A DNA stretch of 64,000 bases, taken from positions 1,054,001-1,118,000 of the forward strand of contig NZ_FQVX01000001.1 in the NCBI RefSeq assembly GCF_900129495.1. The letters are read 5' to 3'. The notes below the pieces were generated by a model. It was not told where the DNA came from. It did not search any database and worked only from the letters and a program-made list of their open reading frames with translations. Shown here piece after piece: positions 9,950 through 18,543 of this stretch (position 1 is its first letter; every line of letters starts with the position of its first letter). Made by a program: the position numbers and the translations under genes. Origin of the DNA: Geodermatophilus nigrescens. GTDB taxonomy: Bacteria > Actinomycetota > Actinomycetes > Mycobacteriales > Geodermatophilaceae.

Positions 9950-10462
9950 GTGACCACGATCGTCCCGCGCACCGACGTCGACGTCCGCTACGGCGAGCCC
10001 GGCGCGACCGCCCGCCCCTGGGAGGAGGCCGAGGACGCGCTGCGCCGCGCGCAGATCACCTGGATCTCCACCGTCCGGCCCGACGGCCGCCCGCACGTCA
10101 CCCCGCTGCTGACGGTGTGGCGCGACGGCGCCCTGCACTTCTGCACCGGCGCGCACGAGCGCAAGGCCCGCAACCTGGAGACGAACCCGGCCGTGGTGCT
10201 CACGGTGAGCAGCCCGGCGGGCGGCGGCCTCGACGTCGTCGTCGAGGGGGTGGCCGAGCGGGTCGCCGACGACGACCGGCTGCGCGGGCTGGCCGCCGCG
10301 TGGGAGGCCGACCACGGCCCGGAGTGGCGCTTCGAGGTGGCCGACGGCGCGTTCGTCGACCCCTACGGCGGCGCGCTGGTGTTCCGCGTCGCGCCGGTGA
10401 CGGTGTTCGGCTTCGCACGGTCCCCGGCCAGCCAGACCCGGTGGCGTTTCGGCCCGGCCTGA
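9950..10462 (+). CDS. pyridoxamine 5'-phosphate oxidase-like flavin/F420-binding protein
   Basis: About 170 residues of the split-barrel PNPOx-like fold. WISTVRPDGRPHVTPLLTVW followed by LHFCTGAHERKARNL is the common core of this family, which binds FMN or deazaflavin F420 and includes many F420-dependent reductases in Actinobacteria. The GTG at 9950 is chosen for its strong GAGGAGG site at about 9939-9945; an in-frame ATG at 9899 lacks one. The substrate is unknown. Confidence 0.85.
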   Translation: MTTIVPRTDVDVRYGEPGATARPWEEAEDALRRAQITWISTVRPDGRPHVTPLLTVWRDGALHFCTGAHERKARNLETNPAVVLTVSSPAGGGLDVVVEGVAERVADDDRLRGLAAAWEADHGPEWRFEVADGAFVDPYGGALVFRVAPVTVFGFARSPASQTRWRFGPA

Positions 10463-10527
10463 TCCGGCACCCCGCCGCGTAGGGTGCCGCCCGCGGCGGG
10501 CACGGGCACCCGCGGGGGAGGAGCGGC

Positions 10528-11619
10528 GTGCGCGCGGACCGGCGGGCGTGGATCGGCGGCCTGCGGCCGGGGCCGGTGGGCTACCGCCGCTCGGAGGTGC
10601 TCCGCGGCGGGCTCGGCGCGCTGCTCGGCATCGGGCTGGCGGGGCTGAGCGCGTCGCTGGTGCCGGGCGGGCCGGCCGGGCTGCCGTGGATCGTCGCGCC
10701 GATGGGCGCCACCGCCGTCCTGCTCTTCGCCGCGCCCGCCAGCCCGCTGGCCCAGCCGTGGCCGGTGCTCATGGGGAACACGCTGTCCACGCTGGTCGGC
10801 GTCGCCGCCGGCAAGCTGCTCGACGACGTCACGCTGGCCGCCGCGGTCGCCGTCGGGGTGGCCATCCCGCTGATGATGGTGCTGCGCTGCGTGCACCCGC
10901 CGGGCGGCGCCTGCGCGCTCTTCGCCGCCGTCGGCACGTCCGCGGTGGCCGACCACGGGTGGCTGTTCGCGCTGTGGCCGGTCGGCGTCGACACGGTCGT
11001 GCTGCTCGCCGTCGCCGCCGTCGTCAACAACCTCACCGGCCGGCCCTACCCGCACGTGCCCGAGCCGCCGGCGCCTGCCCCGGGGACGGACGCGCCGCCC
11101 ACCGAGCGGGTCGGGCTGCGGGCCGAGGACGTCCGGGCTGCCATGCAGCGGCTGGACCGGGGCCTCGACGTCCTGCCCGGGGACGTGCTGGCGCTGGTCC
11201 GCGACGCCGAGGCGCACGCGCTGGACCGCCGGCTCGGGCAGCTGCGCGTCGGCGCGCTGATGGCCCGCGACGTGCGCACCGTGCAGCCGCAGGAGACCCT
11301 CTACCGCGCCCGGATGCTGATGAACCAGCACGCGGTGAAGGCGCTGCCGGTGGTGGACGCGGAGGGCCACGTGGTCGGCATCGTGACGGTGTACGACCTG
11401 TTCAACCTCGACGTCGTGGCGCTGACGCCGGTGTCGGAGGTGATGAGCAGCCCGGTCACGACCGTCGGCGAGGACACCCCGGTCTCCGAGCTCGTCGCGC
11501 TCATGGCCGACCGCGGGCTGCGGCACCTGCCCGTCGTCGACGGGGCGGGCCGGCTCGCCGGGATCGTCACCCGCTCCGAGCTGGTGGCGGTGCTGCACCG
11601 GGCGCTCGTCGGCTCCTGA
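10528..11619 (+). CDS. HPP-family membrane protein with C-terminal CBS pair
   Basis: 363 residues. The N-terminal half has about four to five membrane segments and the defining HPP motif in CVHPPGGACALF, after PWIVAPMGATAVLLF. A Pro-rich linker leads to two CBS domains (about residues 245-360): LMARDVRTVQPQETL and VMSSPVTTVGEDTPVSEL. HPP proteins have been tied to nitrite or other anion transport in plastids and cyanobacteria; CBS pairs usually sense adenine nucleotides. Transport of a small anion under energy control is plausible but unproven. The GTG at 10528 follows a GGGGGAGGAG site. Confidence 0.85.
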   Translation: MRADRRAWIGGLRPGPVGYRRSEVLRGGLGALLGIGLAGLSASLVPGGPAGLPWIVAPMGATAVLLFAAPASPLAQPWPVLMGNTLSTLVGVAAGKLLDDVTLAAAVAVGVAIPLMMVLRCVHPPGGACALFAAVGTSAVADHGWLFALWPVGVDTVVLLAVAAVVNNLTGRPYPHVPEPPAPAPGTDAPPTERVGLRAEDVRAAMQRLDRGLDVLPGDVLALVRDAEAHALDRRLGQLRVGALMARDVRTVQPQETLYRARMLMNQHAVKALPVVDAEGHVVGIVTVYDLFNLDVVALTPVSEVMSSPVTTVGEDTPVSELVALMADRGLRHLPVVDGAGRLAGIVTRSELVAVLHRALVGS

Positions 11620-11632
11620 GCGCCCCGGCGGG

Positions 11633-12490
11633 TCAGCCGGTGGGCCCCCCGGTCGTGCCGGCCCCGGTCCGCGGCGCCTGGGTGGTGGGCTCCGCCGGCG
11701 CGGTCTCCCCGGCGTCGTCGCCGGACCCGGGCTCCTCCTCGGAGCCCTCGCCGGACCCGTCGCTTCCGCTCTCGGTCGCCGGGGTGCTCTCCTCGGGCTC
11801 CTCCGTCGGCGTGCCGGTCTGCTCGGCGTCGTCGGTGGACGTCTCGTCCGCGGGCGTCCCGTCGGCCGGTGCCGTGCTCGCCGGGGCCTCCGTCGTCCCC
11901 TCAGCGGGGTCGCCGGTCTCCGCGGGGTCGTCGGTGGTGTCCCGCGAGGAGGAGGCGTTGGACAGCTCGCCGATGGTGGTCGAGGACGAGGACGTCTCCG
12001 TGCCGCCGACCAGCGCGGACACCGGCTGCTGGCCCACCAGCTCGATGCCGGTGACGATCACCATCGCGGTGACGAAGACGGCCGCGGCGTACGCCCCCAC
12101 GCGCACCCACCGGGGCCGCCGCCGGGCGGGCGCCCGGCGCGGGTCGAGGGCGGGCGGCAGTTCGCGGGTCGCCGCCTCGCCGGCGGTGCCCGGCGCGGGG
12201 GCCGGCCGGTGCTCGCGGGCCCTGCGCAGCTTCTCGCTGGTGCTGGTGAGCGAGGCGCTGTAGAGCGCCGACCCGACGGTGCTCACGATGCTGGCCAGCG
12301 CCGCGCCGATGACGGTGCCGGCGACGCCGAAGAAGGACAGCACCACCGCGGAGGAGACCGCGGCGAGCGCACCGGCGGCCACCTGCACGGGGCTGAGCTG
12401 GAGGCGGGCCGGCTTCTCGTCGGCCTTCTCGTCGGGCGTCTCGTCGGCGGGGCCGGGACGGGGGGCGTTCTCGCTGCGCGGGGAGGTCAT
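11633..12490 (-). CDS. membrane protein with long acidic Ser/Thr-rich tail, function unknown
   Basis: 285 residues. After a short acidic N-terminal region come a hydrophobic stretch (about residues 36-80, with small-residue-rich VAAGALAAVSSAVVLSFFG) and a basic cytoplasmic loop (RRAPARRRPRWVR). A second membrane helix (YAAAVFVTAMVIVTGIELVG, about 134-153) is followed by an exported tail of some 130 residues that is low-complexity, rich in Ser, Thr, Glu, Asp, Pro and Gly. Such tails are typical of actinobacterial surface-linked proteins. No enzyme domain is visible. It converges on the HPP gene with a 13-base gap. Confidence 0.65.
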   Translation of the reverse strand: MTSPRSENAPRPGPADETPDEKADEKPARLQLSPVQVAAGALAAVSSAVVLSFFGVAGTVIGAALASIVSTVGSALYSASLTSTSEKLRRAREHRPAPAPGTAGEAATRELPPALDPRRAPARRRPRWVRVGAYAAAVFVTAMVIVTGIELVGQQPVSALVGGTETSSSSTTIGELSNASSSRDTTDDPAETGDPAEGTTEAPASTAPADGTPADETSTDDAEQTGTPTEEPEESTPATESGSDGSGEGSEEEPGSGDDAGETAPAEPTTQAPRTGAGTTGGPTG

Positions 12491-12689
12491 GGGCTCCGAC
12501 GGGTCGTGTCCGGAGGACGAGCGTGCGGGGAAGAGGGACCGGCCCGGCGGACCTCGCTGTACGACCGGGCGGTCCTCCCGACCGTACGACGGCTCGCGGC
12601 CGTCTGCAGCGGCCCCGGACCCGACCTCAGCGTGCCGACCTGCGGAAAGACGGGTGTGTCACGCCGGGCCGGGTGGGCAGTCAGGAGCG

Positions 12690-13610
12690 GTGCGGATCGA
12701 CGTCACGGCCGTGCGCGAGCTGCGCTTCGACGACGGCGCCCCGGTGACCGCGGCCTCGGGGATCGCCCCGCTCGGCGACGGCTGGCTGGTCGTGCAGGAC
12801 GACGCGACGTGGGCCGCCTGGCAGCGCCCCGGCGGGGTCGGGCCGGTGCGGCTGTTCCCGCCGGTCGAGGGCCACGACCGCTTCTCCGAGGCGGCCGGGA
12901 CGAAGGCGCTCAAGCCCGACCTCGAGGTCGCGTGCCCGGTGGAGGCCGGCGGGGAGCCCGGCGTGCTGCTGCTCGGCTCCGGGTCGGCCGCGCGGCGCAC
13001 GCGGAGCGCGCTGGTCACCCTCGACGGCGGGCGGCCGGCGGTCCGCACCGCCGACCTCGCCCCGCTGTACGCCGCCGTCGCCGCGCGCCTCGGCGTGCCC
13101 GCGGGGCAGCTCAACCTGGAGGGGGCGAGCCGGGCGGGCGACGTGCTGCGCTGGTACCAGCGCGGCAACCTCGCCGCCGGGGTGCCGAATGCCGCCGTCG
13201 AGGTGCCGCTCGCGCCGCTGGTGGCGGTGCTGCTGGGGCGCGCCGGCGCGGAGGCGGTGCCGCTCGGGCGGGTGCACGTCCTCGACCTCGGGGAGGTGGC
13301 CGGCGTGGGGCTGGCGGTCACCGACGCCGTCGCCCTGCCCGACGGCCGCGAGCTGCTGTCGGCCGCGGCGGAGGACACCCCCAACGCGGTCGACGACGGC
13401 CCGGTGGTGGCCACCGCGCTGGTGCTCGCCGACGGCGGCCGGGTGCTCGACGTCGCGCCGATGCCGGAGGTCGGGGGCCGCGTGGCCAAGGTCGAGGGCC
13501 TGGCGCTGCGCGGCACCGACGGCGACGCCGTCCACCTGCTCGCCGTGGTCGACGCCGACGACCCGGACCTGCCGTCGCCCCAGGTGGAGCTGACCGTCTC
13601 GCCGGGCTGA
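12690..13610 (+). CDS. conserved hypothetical protein, predicted beta-rich/propeller-like
   Basis: About 306 residues with repeated beta-strand patterns (GDGWLVVQDDATWAAW, PGVLLLGSGSAARR, VHVLDLGEVAGVGLAVTDAVAL, VEGLAL) suggestive of a propeller, similar in style to esterase-like phytase or SdiA-regulated proteins. It contains LNLEGASRAGD and YQRGN, which resemble the calcium or substrate loops of that group, but I cannot assign a family with confidence. No signal peptide is seen, so it is probably cytosolic. The GTG at 12690 has an AGGAG site very close (2-base spacer), so the start is uncertain. Confidence 0.6.
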   Translation: MRIDVTAVRELRFDDGAPVTAASGIAPLGDGWLVVQDDATWAAWQRPGGVGPVRLFPPVEGHDRFSEAAGTKALKPDLEVACPVEAGGEPGVLLLGSGSAARRTRSALVTLDGGRPAVRTADLAPLYAAVAARLGVPAGQLNLEGASRAGDVLRWYQRGNLAAGVPNAAVEVPLAPLVAVLLGRAGAEAVPLGRVHVLDLGEVAGVGLAVTDAVALPDGRELLSAAAEDTPNAVDDGPVVATALVLADGGRVLDVAPMPEVGGRVAKVEGLALRGTDGDAVHLLAVVDADDPDLPSPQVELTVSPG

Positions 13611-13620
13611 GCCGGCCGGG

Positions 13621-13701
13621 TGCGGGAGGCGGGAGTCGAACCCGCACGCCCGAGGGCACCAGATCCTAAGTCTGGCGTGGCTGCCGTTACACCACTCCCG
13701 C
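13621..13701 (-). tRNA. tRNA-Leu (anticodon UAG)
   Basis: An 81-base gene on the minus strand. The acceptor stem GCGGGAG pairs with CTCCCGC, followed by discriminator A. The anticodon stem CCAGA/TCTGG closes the loop CTTAGGA, giving anticodon TAG (UAG), which reads CUA-family Leu codons. A short variable arm (TGCCCTCGGGCG) and a TTCGACT T-loop are present. No CCA is encoded. Confidence 0.95.
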
Positions 13702-13791
13702 GTGGCCGCCGAGTCTAGGCAGGATCGCCCGGCCGGGTGCCCGTGATCGCCGGAACGGGCCGGTCGGCGCGGCGTCTGGCAGGCTGTCGCC

Positions 13792-14052
13792 GTGCCTCGC
13801 GACCCACGAGAGATCCAGCTGGAGATCGACGCCGCCCGCGAGTCGCTGGCGGCCACCCTGGACCAGCTGGCCTTCCGCGGCAGCCCCACGCGCCTGAAGG
13901 CCCAGGGGCAGGCCGCCGTCGTGCGGTTCCTGCAGTCCCCGGCCGGCAAGGCGGCCATCGGCGGCCTCGGCCTGCTGACGTCGCTGGTCGTCGCCCAGAA
14001 GGTGCGGCAGCGCAGGCGCACGAAGCGGACGGTCGTGCGCCGCACGCGCTGA
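13792..14052 (+). CDS. DUF3618 family small membrane protein
   Basis: 86 residues. It begins PRDPREIQLEIDAARESLAATLDQLA, the typical DUF3618 amphipathic opening found in actinobacterial proteins that accompany phage-holin-like or DUF1469 membrane proteins. It is followed by a hydrophobic segment (about residues 50-68) and a strongly basic C-terminal tail (VRQRRRTKRTVVRRTR). Role unknown; such genes are often stress-associated. It starts with GTG at 13792 and lies 4 bases before the DUF427 gene, likely an operon. Confidence 0.78.
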   Translation: MPRDPREIQLEIDAARESLAATLDQLAFRGSPTRLKAQGQAAVVRFLQSPAGKAAIGGLGLLTSLVVAQKVRQRRRTKRTVVRRTR

Positions 14053-14056
14053 GCCG

Positions 14057-14554
14057 GTGCGCACCCCGCGACGCGACCCGGCCGGCCCCGGGCAGGAGTC
14101 GGTCTGGGACTACCCGCGCCCGCCCTCGGCCGAGGTGACGCCGCGGCGGGTCGTCGTCGAGCTCGGCGGGCGGGTCGTCGCGGACACCACCCGCGCGGTG
14201 CGGGTCTGCGAGACCAGCCACCCGCCGGTCTACTACGTGCCCCGCGACGACGTCGCCCCCGGCGTGCTGGAGCGCGCGCGGGGGTCGTCGTGGTGCGAGT
14301 GGAAGGGCGCGGCCACCTACTGGGACGCCGTCGTCGACGGGCGCCGGTACCCCGCCGTCGCCTGGTCCTACGAGCAGCCCACCGCCGGCTACGAGCACCT
14401 GCGCGGCGCGCTGGCGTTCTACTCGAGCCGGGTGGAGCGGGCCACGGTCGACGGCGAGCAGGTGCGCGCCCAGGCCGGCGACTTCTACGGCGGCTGGATT
14501 ACCGGCGAGGTCGTCGGCCCGTTCAAGGGCGAGCCGGGCACCCTCGGCTGGTGA
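14057..14554 (+). CDS. DUF427 domain protein
   Basis: 165 residues matching DUF427: ESVWDYPRPPSAE, VVVELGGRVVADTTRAVRVCETSHPPVYYVP, then SWCEWKGAATYWDAVVDGRR and AWSYEQPT. The family forms a small barrel fold of unknown biochemical role, common in Actinobacteria, Proteobacteria and fungi. Starts with GTG at 14057. It converges with the TetR gene, with 3 bases between stop codons. Confidence 0.85.
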   Translation: MRTPRRDPAGPGQESVWDYPRPPSAEVTPRRVVVELGGRVVADTTRAVRVCETSHPPVYYVPRDDVAPGVLERARGSSWCEWKGAATYWDAVVDGRRYPAVAWSYEQPTAGYEHLRGALAFYSSRVERATVDGEQVRAQAGDFYGGWITGEVVGPFKGEPGTLGW

Positions 14555-14557
14555 GCC

Positions 14558-15175
14558 TCAGGCGCCGCGGCGGATGGCCGGCAGGACGAGGGTCTCGAGG
14601 ACCGCGTCGGCGTACTCGTGGTCGACCGGCTCGCGGGTGACCAGCCAGCGCTGCACGAGCAGGGCGGTGCTCGCCTCGGCCGGGATCGACTGCGGCATCT
14701 CCGGCCCGACCTCGCCGCGGGCCTGGGCCCGGGCCCACATGTCGGCGTAGGCGCGGCGCCACACCGCCAGCGGGCCCTCGCGGTAGGCCTCGATGAGGGC
14801 CGGCTCGTGCTGCATGGCCGCGAGCAGCGAGCGGGTGGCCGCGCCGACCGGGCTGGCCATCATCTCGACCATCCGGTGCACCAGCTGGCGCAGGTCCCCC
14901 TCGAGCGAGCCGGTGTCGGCGTCGACCGTCCAGGACCGGTTGAGGTCGGAGACGGTGTCGACGACGAGTTCCTGCTTGGTGCGCCAGCGGCGGTAGATCG
15001 TGGCCTTGCCGACGCCGGCCTCCGCGGCGACGGCGTCCATCGTGAGCGCCCCGTAGCCGACGTCGCCGAGCAGCCGCAGGATCGCGGCGCGGATGACGTC
15101 GTCGCGGCTGGGGTCGCGGGGGCGCCCTCCGCGTCCGGTGCGTGCCGGCGGCTCGGTGATCAGTGCGGCGGCCAT
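14558..15175 (-). CDS. TetR/AcrR-family transcriptional regulator
   Basis: 205 residues. The basic N-terminal leader GRGGRPRDPSRDDVIRAAI is followed by a clear HTH: TMDAVAAEAGVGKATIYRRW (about residues 45-64). The C-terminal dimer/ligand domain resembles the TetR_C subgroup with RSLLAAMQHEPALIEAYREG. The divergent neighbour is an EAL-domain gene, 121 bases away, and an inverted repeat lies in the gap, so autoregulation or control of the EAL gene is possible. Confidence 0.85.
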   Translation of the reverse strand: MAAALITEPPARTGRGGRPRDPSRDDVIRAAILRLLGDVGYGALTMDAVAAEAGVGKATIYRRWRTKQELVVDTVSDLNRSWTVDADTGSLEGDLRQLVHRMVEMMASPVGAATRSLLAAMQHEPALIEAYREGPLAVWRRAYADMWARAQARGEVGPEMPQSIPAEASTALLVQRWLVTREPVDHEYADAVLETLVLPAIRRGA

Positions 15176-15240
15176 GGGGGGACCCTAGGGCCTCCGGGGT
15201 CCCGCGCGGTCGCCCGGCGGCGCGACGGCGTCCCGGATCT

Positions 15241-15277
15241 GGTGCGTCCGGTGCGCCTGGTCGCGGGGGGACGCACC
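15241..15277. promoter_or_regulatory. inverted repeat between divergent TetR and EAL genes
   Basis: GGTGCGTCC (15241-15249) and GGACGCACC (15269-15277) are perfect 9-base arms with a 19-base spacer, 20 bases before the EAL gene start. It could be a regulator site or a leader hairpin of the EAL transcript. The long spacer is atypical for a TetR operator. Confidence 0.35.
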
Positions 15278-15296
15278 GTCGGTCATCCTGCAGCGC

Positions 15297-16397
15297 GTGT
15301 CGAGTCCGGTGTCCACGGTGCTGCCCCCGGCCCGGCGGCGCGAGACGTGGGACCTCCCGGAGGCCGCCACCCGGGTGCTGCTGGCCAGCCCGGCCGAGCA
15401 CGTGCTGCCCGACGTGGCCGCCGTCGCGCGGGCGGTCGGCCTGTCGGTGTTCTCCGCCCCGGGCGTGCTCGACCTCTCCGACGAGCGCGACGGCCTGCGG
15501 GTGGAGCTGTTCTTCGACCGGATCTCGCGGGAGCTGACCGGGGCCGAGGCGGAGTCCGTGCGCGTGGCCACCGACCCGGCGAACGAGTACACGGCGCTCG
15601 TGCGGGGCCTGCTGACCGCGCCCACGCTGGCGCAGGAGCTCGCCCGGCGGGGGGTCACCGCGGAGGTCGGCGTGCTGGCGGAGGCGGAGCTGTGGTCGGC
15701 CTACCAGCCGATCGTCGACCTCGCCGACCGGTCCGTCGTCGCCCACGAGGCGTTGCTGCGCGCCGACTCCGACGGCCGCGCCGTCGACGGCGGGGACCTG
15801 TTCTTCGTCGCCGACTCCGCCGGCTGGCTGCCGCGGCTGGACCGGGTGGGCCGCGAGTGCGCGATCGCGGGCGCGGCGGGGTGGCTCGGCGGCGCCGACC
15901 TGTTCGTCAACACCCAGCCGACGTCGGTGCTCCAGCCCGGCGCCGACCTCGCCAGCACCGTCGAGGCGCTCGAGGCCGCGGGGATCGCTCCCGGGCAGCT
16001 CGTGCTCGAGGTGGGGGAGCGGGCCGCCGTCGCCGACCGCGGCCACCTGCTCGCCGTCCTCGAGGCCTTCCGGGAGCGCGGCTGGCGGGTGGCCCTCGAC
16101 GAGGTCGCCGCCGGCTGGTCGAGCGCCTCGCTGCTCGACGTCGTCCGGCCCGAGGTGGTCAAGCTCGGCCGGGCGCTGGTGTCGGCGCTGCCCGACGACG
16201 GCGCCCGCGCCGTCGTGCGCACGGTCGCGGCGCACGCCCACGCGCTGGGCGCCGTGGTGGTGGCCGAGGGCGTGGAGACCGAGCAGGCAGCCGAGGAGGT
16301 CGCGGCGCTGGGTGCCGACCTGGGTCAGGGCTGGCTGTTCGGCCGGCCCGCCGCGCCGGTGCCGGCCGGGGAGGTCAGCCCAGTCCCCACCCCGTGA
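15297..16397 (+). CDS. EAL-domain protein with partly degenerate c-di-GMP phosphodiesterase site
   Basis: 366 residues: an uncharacterised N-terminal region (about 1-135, containing FSAPGVLDLS) and a C-terminal EAL domain (about 137-355). Visible EAL motifs: YQPIVDL, HEALLR (the EAL motif itself), FVNTQPTS, LVLEVGE, VVKLGR (catalytic-type Lys), AEGVET and LGQGWLFGRP. The usual metal-binding DDFGxG loop reads DEVAAGWSS, so one Asp is replaced. The protein may be a weak phosphodiesterase or a c-di-GMP sensor. No GGDEF domain is present. The 3' end overlaps the convergent histidine phosphatase gene by 23 bases. Confidence 0.85.
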   Translation: MSSPVSTVLPPARRRETWDLPEAATRVLLASPAEHVLPDVAAVARAVGLSVFSAPGVLDLSDERDGLRVELFFDRISRELTGAEAESVRVATDPANEYTALVRGLLTAPTLAQELARRGVTAEVGVLAEAELWSAYQPIVDLADRSVVAHEALLRADSDGRAVDGGDLFFVADSAGWLPRLDRVGRECAIAGAAGWLGGADLFVNTQPTSVLQPGADLASTVEALEAAGIAPGQLVLEVGERAAVADRGHLLAVLEAFRERGWRVALDEVAAGWSSASLLDVVRPEVVKLGRALVSALPDDGARAVVRTVAAHAHALGAVVVAEGVETEQAAEEVAALGADLGQGWLFGRPAAPVPAGEVSPVPTP

Positions 16398-16965
16398 GCA
16401 CCGGCCGCGCGTGCTCGTGGCCGAGGACGCCGTAGGCGCCGGCGGGGAGGGCGAACAGGGCGCCGGCGGCGGGCTCGAGGCCCAGCCAGCGCGCGGTGAG
16501 CACGCGCAGCACGTGGCCGTGCGCGACCAGGGCGACGTCGCCGTCGTCGAGGCGCGCGCGGGCGCGGGCGAGCACGCGGTCCACCCGCTCGCCGACCTGC
16601 TCGAGGGTCTCGCCGGGGGTGTCGCCCGCGACGACCGGGTCGCGCCAGACCGACCACTCGCGGCCGAGCCCCTCGCTGATCTCGGCGGTGGTGCGGCCCT
16701 CGTAGCCGCCGTAGTCGAGCTCGACGAGGTCGTCGTCGACGCCGGTGGCGGTCAGCCCGGCCAGCTCCGCGGTGCGCCGGGCCCGCTGCCGCGGGCTGGT
16801 CCACACCTCGACGATCGTGCGGCGCGCCAGCGCCGGGGCCAGCGAGCGGGCCCGCTCCTCGCCCTCGGGCAGCAGCGGCAGGTCGGTCACGCCGGTGTGC
16901 TGGCCGCTCTTGCTCCACTCGGTCGCGCCGTGCCGCAGCACCAGGATCTCGCCCACGCCGCCCAT
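16375..16965 (-). CDS. histidine phosphatase (phosphoglycerate mutase-like) family protein
   Basis: About 196 residues. The RHG motif LVLRHGATEWS carries the phospho-accepting His, with WTSPRQRARRTAEL, the acid ELDYGGYEGRTT, and the C-terminal VAHGHVLRVL completing the catalytic pocket. Cytosolic phosphatases of this clan act on small phospho-substrates such as glucosyl-3-phosphoglycerate or cofactor intermediates; the substrate here is unknown. The ATG at 16965 is chosen over an upstream GTG because it gives MGGVGEILVLRHG. Confidence 0.88.
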   Translation of the reverse strand: MGGVGEILVLRHGATEWSKSGQHTGVTDLPLLPEGEERARSLAPALARRTIVEVWTSPRQRARRTAELAGLTATGVDDDLVELDYGGYEGRTTAEISEGLGREWSVWRDPVVAGDTPGETLEQVGERVDRVLARARARLDDGDVALVAHGHVLRVLTARWLGLEPAAGALFALPAGAYGVLGHEHARPVLTGWGLG

Positions 16966-17015
16966 CGAACACGCCCCGGGGAACACCTGCGCGGGCTGGT
17001 GTGCTGGCACCGGGC

Positions 17016-17870
17016 ATGACCACTGCTCAGCTCAGCGACACCTTCGCCCTCGGCGGCGACCTGACCGTCCACCGTCTCGGCTACGGCGCCATGCAGCTGC
17101 CCGGCCCGGGCGTCTGGGGCGAGCCGGCCGACCGGGACGGCGCGCTGCGCGTCGTGCGCGCCGCCGTCGAGCAGGGCGTCGACCTCATCGACACCGCCGA
17201 CTCCTACGGGCCCTTCGTCAGCGAGCAGGTCATCGCCGAGGCGCTGCACCCCTATCCGGAGGGCCTGGTCATCGCGACCAAGGCCGGCCTGACCCGTCAG
17301 GGCCCCGGCATCTGGACGCCGGTCGGGCGCCCGGCCTACCTCAAGCAGCAGGTGGAGCTCTCCCTGCGGCACCTGCGGGTGGAGCGCATCGACCTCATCC
17401 AGCTGCACCGCATCGACACCCAGGTGCCCCTGGGCGACCAGCTCGGTGCCTTCAAGGAGCTGCAGGAGGAGGGCAAGGTCCGCCACATCGGCGTCTCCGA
17501 GGTCTCGGTGGACCAGCTGCGCGACGCCCGCGACATCGTCGACGTCGTCAGCGTCCAGAACCTCTACAACCTCACGAACCGGCAGTCGCAGGACGTCCTC
17601 GACTACGCCACGGAGAACGGCATCGCGTTCATCCCGTGGTTCCCGATCGCGACCGGCGACCTCGCCGCGCCGCACAGCCCGGTGGCCGACATCGCCCGCG
17701 AGCTGGACGCCACCCCTGCGCAGGTGGCGCTGGCCTGGCTGCTGCAGAAGTCGCCGGTGGTGCTGCCCATCCCGGGCACCAAGTCGGTCGACCACCTGAC
17801 GGAGAACATGGGCGCCGCCGGTCTCTCGCTCTCCGACGAGGACATGGCGCGCCTGGACGCCCTGGCCTGA
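17016..17870 (+). CDS. aldo/keto reductase
   Basis: About 284 residues, a TIM-barrel NADPH-dependent oxidoreductase. GYGAMQLPG opens the barrel; the catalytic tetrad residues are visible as Asp and Tyr in LIDTADSYGP, Lys in IATKAGL, and His in IQLHRID. A C-terminal NADPH site reads PIPGTKSVDHLTEN. It is closest in style to the plant/bacterial pyridoxal reductase and AKR11/13-like oxidoreductases. The ATG at 17016 is preferred over the GTG at 17001. The divergent neighbour is a histidine phosphatase. Confidence 0.9.
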   Translation: MTTAQLSDTFALGGDLTVHRLGYGAMQLPGPGVWGEPADRDGALRVVRAAVEQGVDLIDTADSYGPFVSEQVIAEALHPYPEGLVIATKAGLTRQGPGIWTPVGRPAYLKQQVELSLRHLRVERIDLIQLHRIDTQVPLGDQLGAFKELQEEGKVRHIGVSEVSVDQLRDARDIVDVVSVQNLYNLTNRQSQDVLDYATENGIAFIPWFPIATGDLAAPHSPVADIARELDATPAQVALAWLLQKSPVVLPIPGTKSVDHLTENMGAAGLSLSDEDMARLDALA

Positions 17871-17888
17871 GACGTCCTGGCCGGGGGC

Positions 17889-18341
17889 TCAGCGCCGCCG
17901 GTCGAGGACGAACGGGACGGTCGGGGGCAGGGGCGCCTCGCGCCCGTGCAGGGGGTTGGGCTCCGGGTGCCGGCGCTGCGCCGGCACCCGGCGGTCCGGC
18001 CGCGGGGGCACGGGGTCCTGCCCGCTGAGCGGGCCGTCGAGCTCGAGCCGCGCGCCGAGCCCGGCGTCGGCGACCTGGCGGCGGACCGCCGCGGGCGCGC
18101 CCACCACCCGGAGGCGGCGGCCGGCCGCGGCGAGGGTGTCGCTGAAGCGGGCCAGCGCCTGCAGGCCGGTGCCGTCGCCGAAGCGGGCGCCGGCGACGTC
18201 GACGACGACGCTGCCGGTGCCGCGGCCGGCGGCGTCGGTCAGGGCGGCGACCAGGCGGTCGAGGGTCGACCGCCCGGCGTCTCCGGTGAGGCGGACGACC
18301 ACCTGGGCGGGAGCAGGAACGAGTGCGACGGAGAGGTGCAC
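17889..18341 (-). CDS. STAS-domain protein, anti-sigma factor antagonist-like
   Basis: 150 residues. The first ~100 form a STAS domain with strand-helix pattern and the diagnostic loop VDVAGARFGDGTGLQAL; the tail (about 105-150) is Pro/Arg-rich and probably disordered. In SpoIIAA/RsbV the loop reads DSSG with the second Ser phosphorylated by an anti-sigma kinase; here it is DGTG, leaving a Thr at the phospho-position. A role in partner switching with SpoIIE-type phosphatases (two are in this window) is possible. No kinase gene lies next to it. Confidence 0.72.
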   Translation of the reverse strand: MHLSVALVPAPAQVVVRLTGDAGRSTLDRLVAALTDAAGRGTGSVVVDVAGARFGDGTGLQALARFSDTLAAAGRRLRVVGAPAAVRRQVADAGLGARLELDGPLSGQDPVPPRPDRRVPAQRRHPEPNPLHGREAPLPPTVPFVLDRRR

Positions 18342-18543
18342 GGGGACTCCGGGGGACTGCGGGCGCCGCTGGGTTCGGGCACCGGGGACGAACGTAGTGC
18401 GCGCAGCCGCAGCTCACAACGGGGAGTGCTCGGTCGGTAGCTGAACGTCCTGGCCTCGGGCTCGGGGAACATCCGGCGTCCGTGTTACATCTCCCACGTC
18501 CTCCCCGGTCGTCCGCAAGGCCTCCGGACGGCACCATGGGGGC

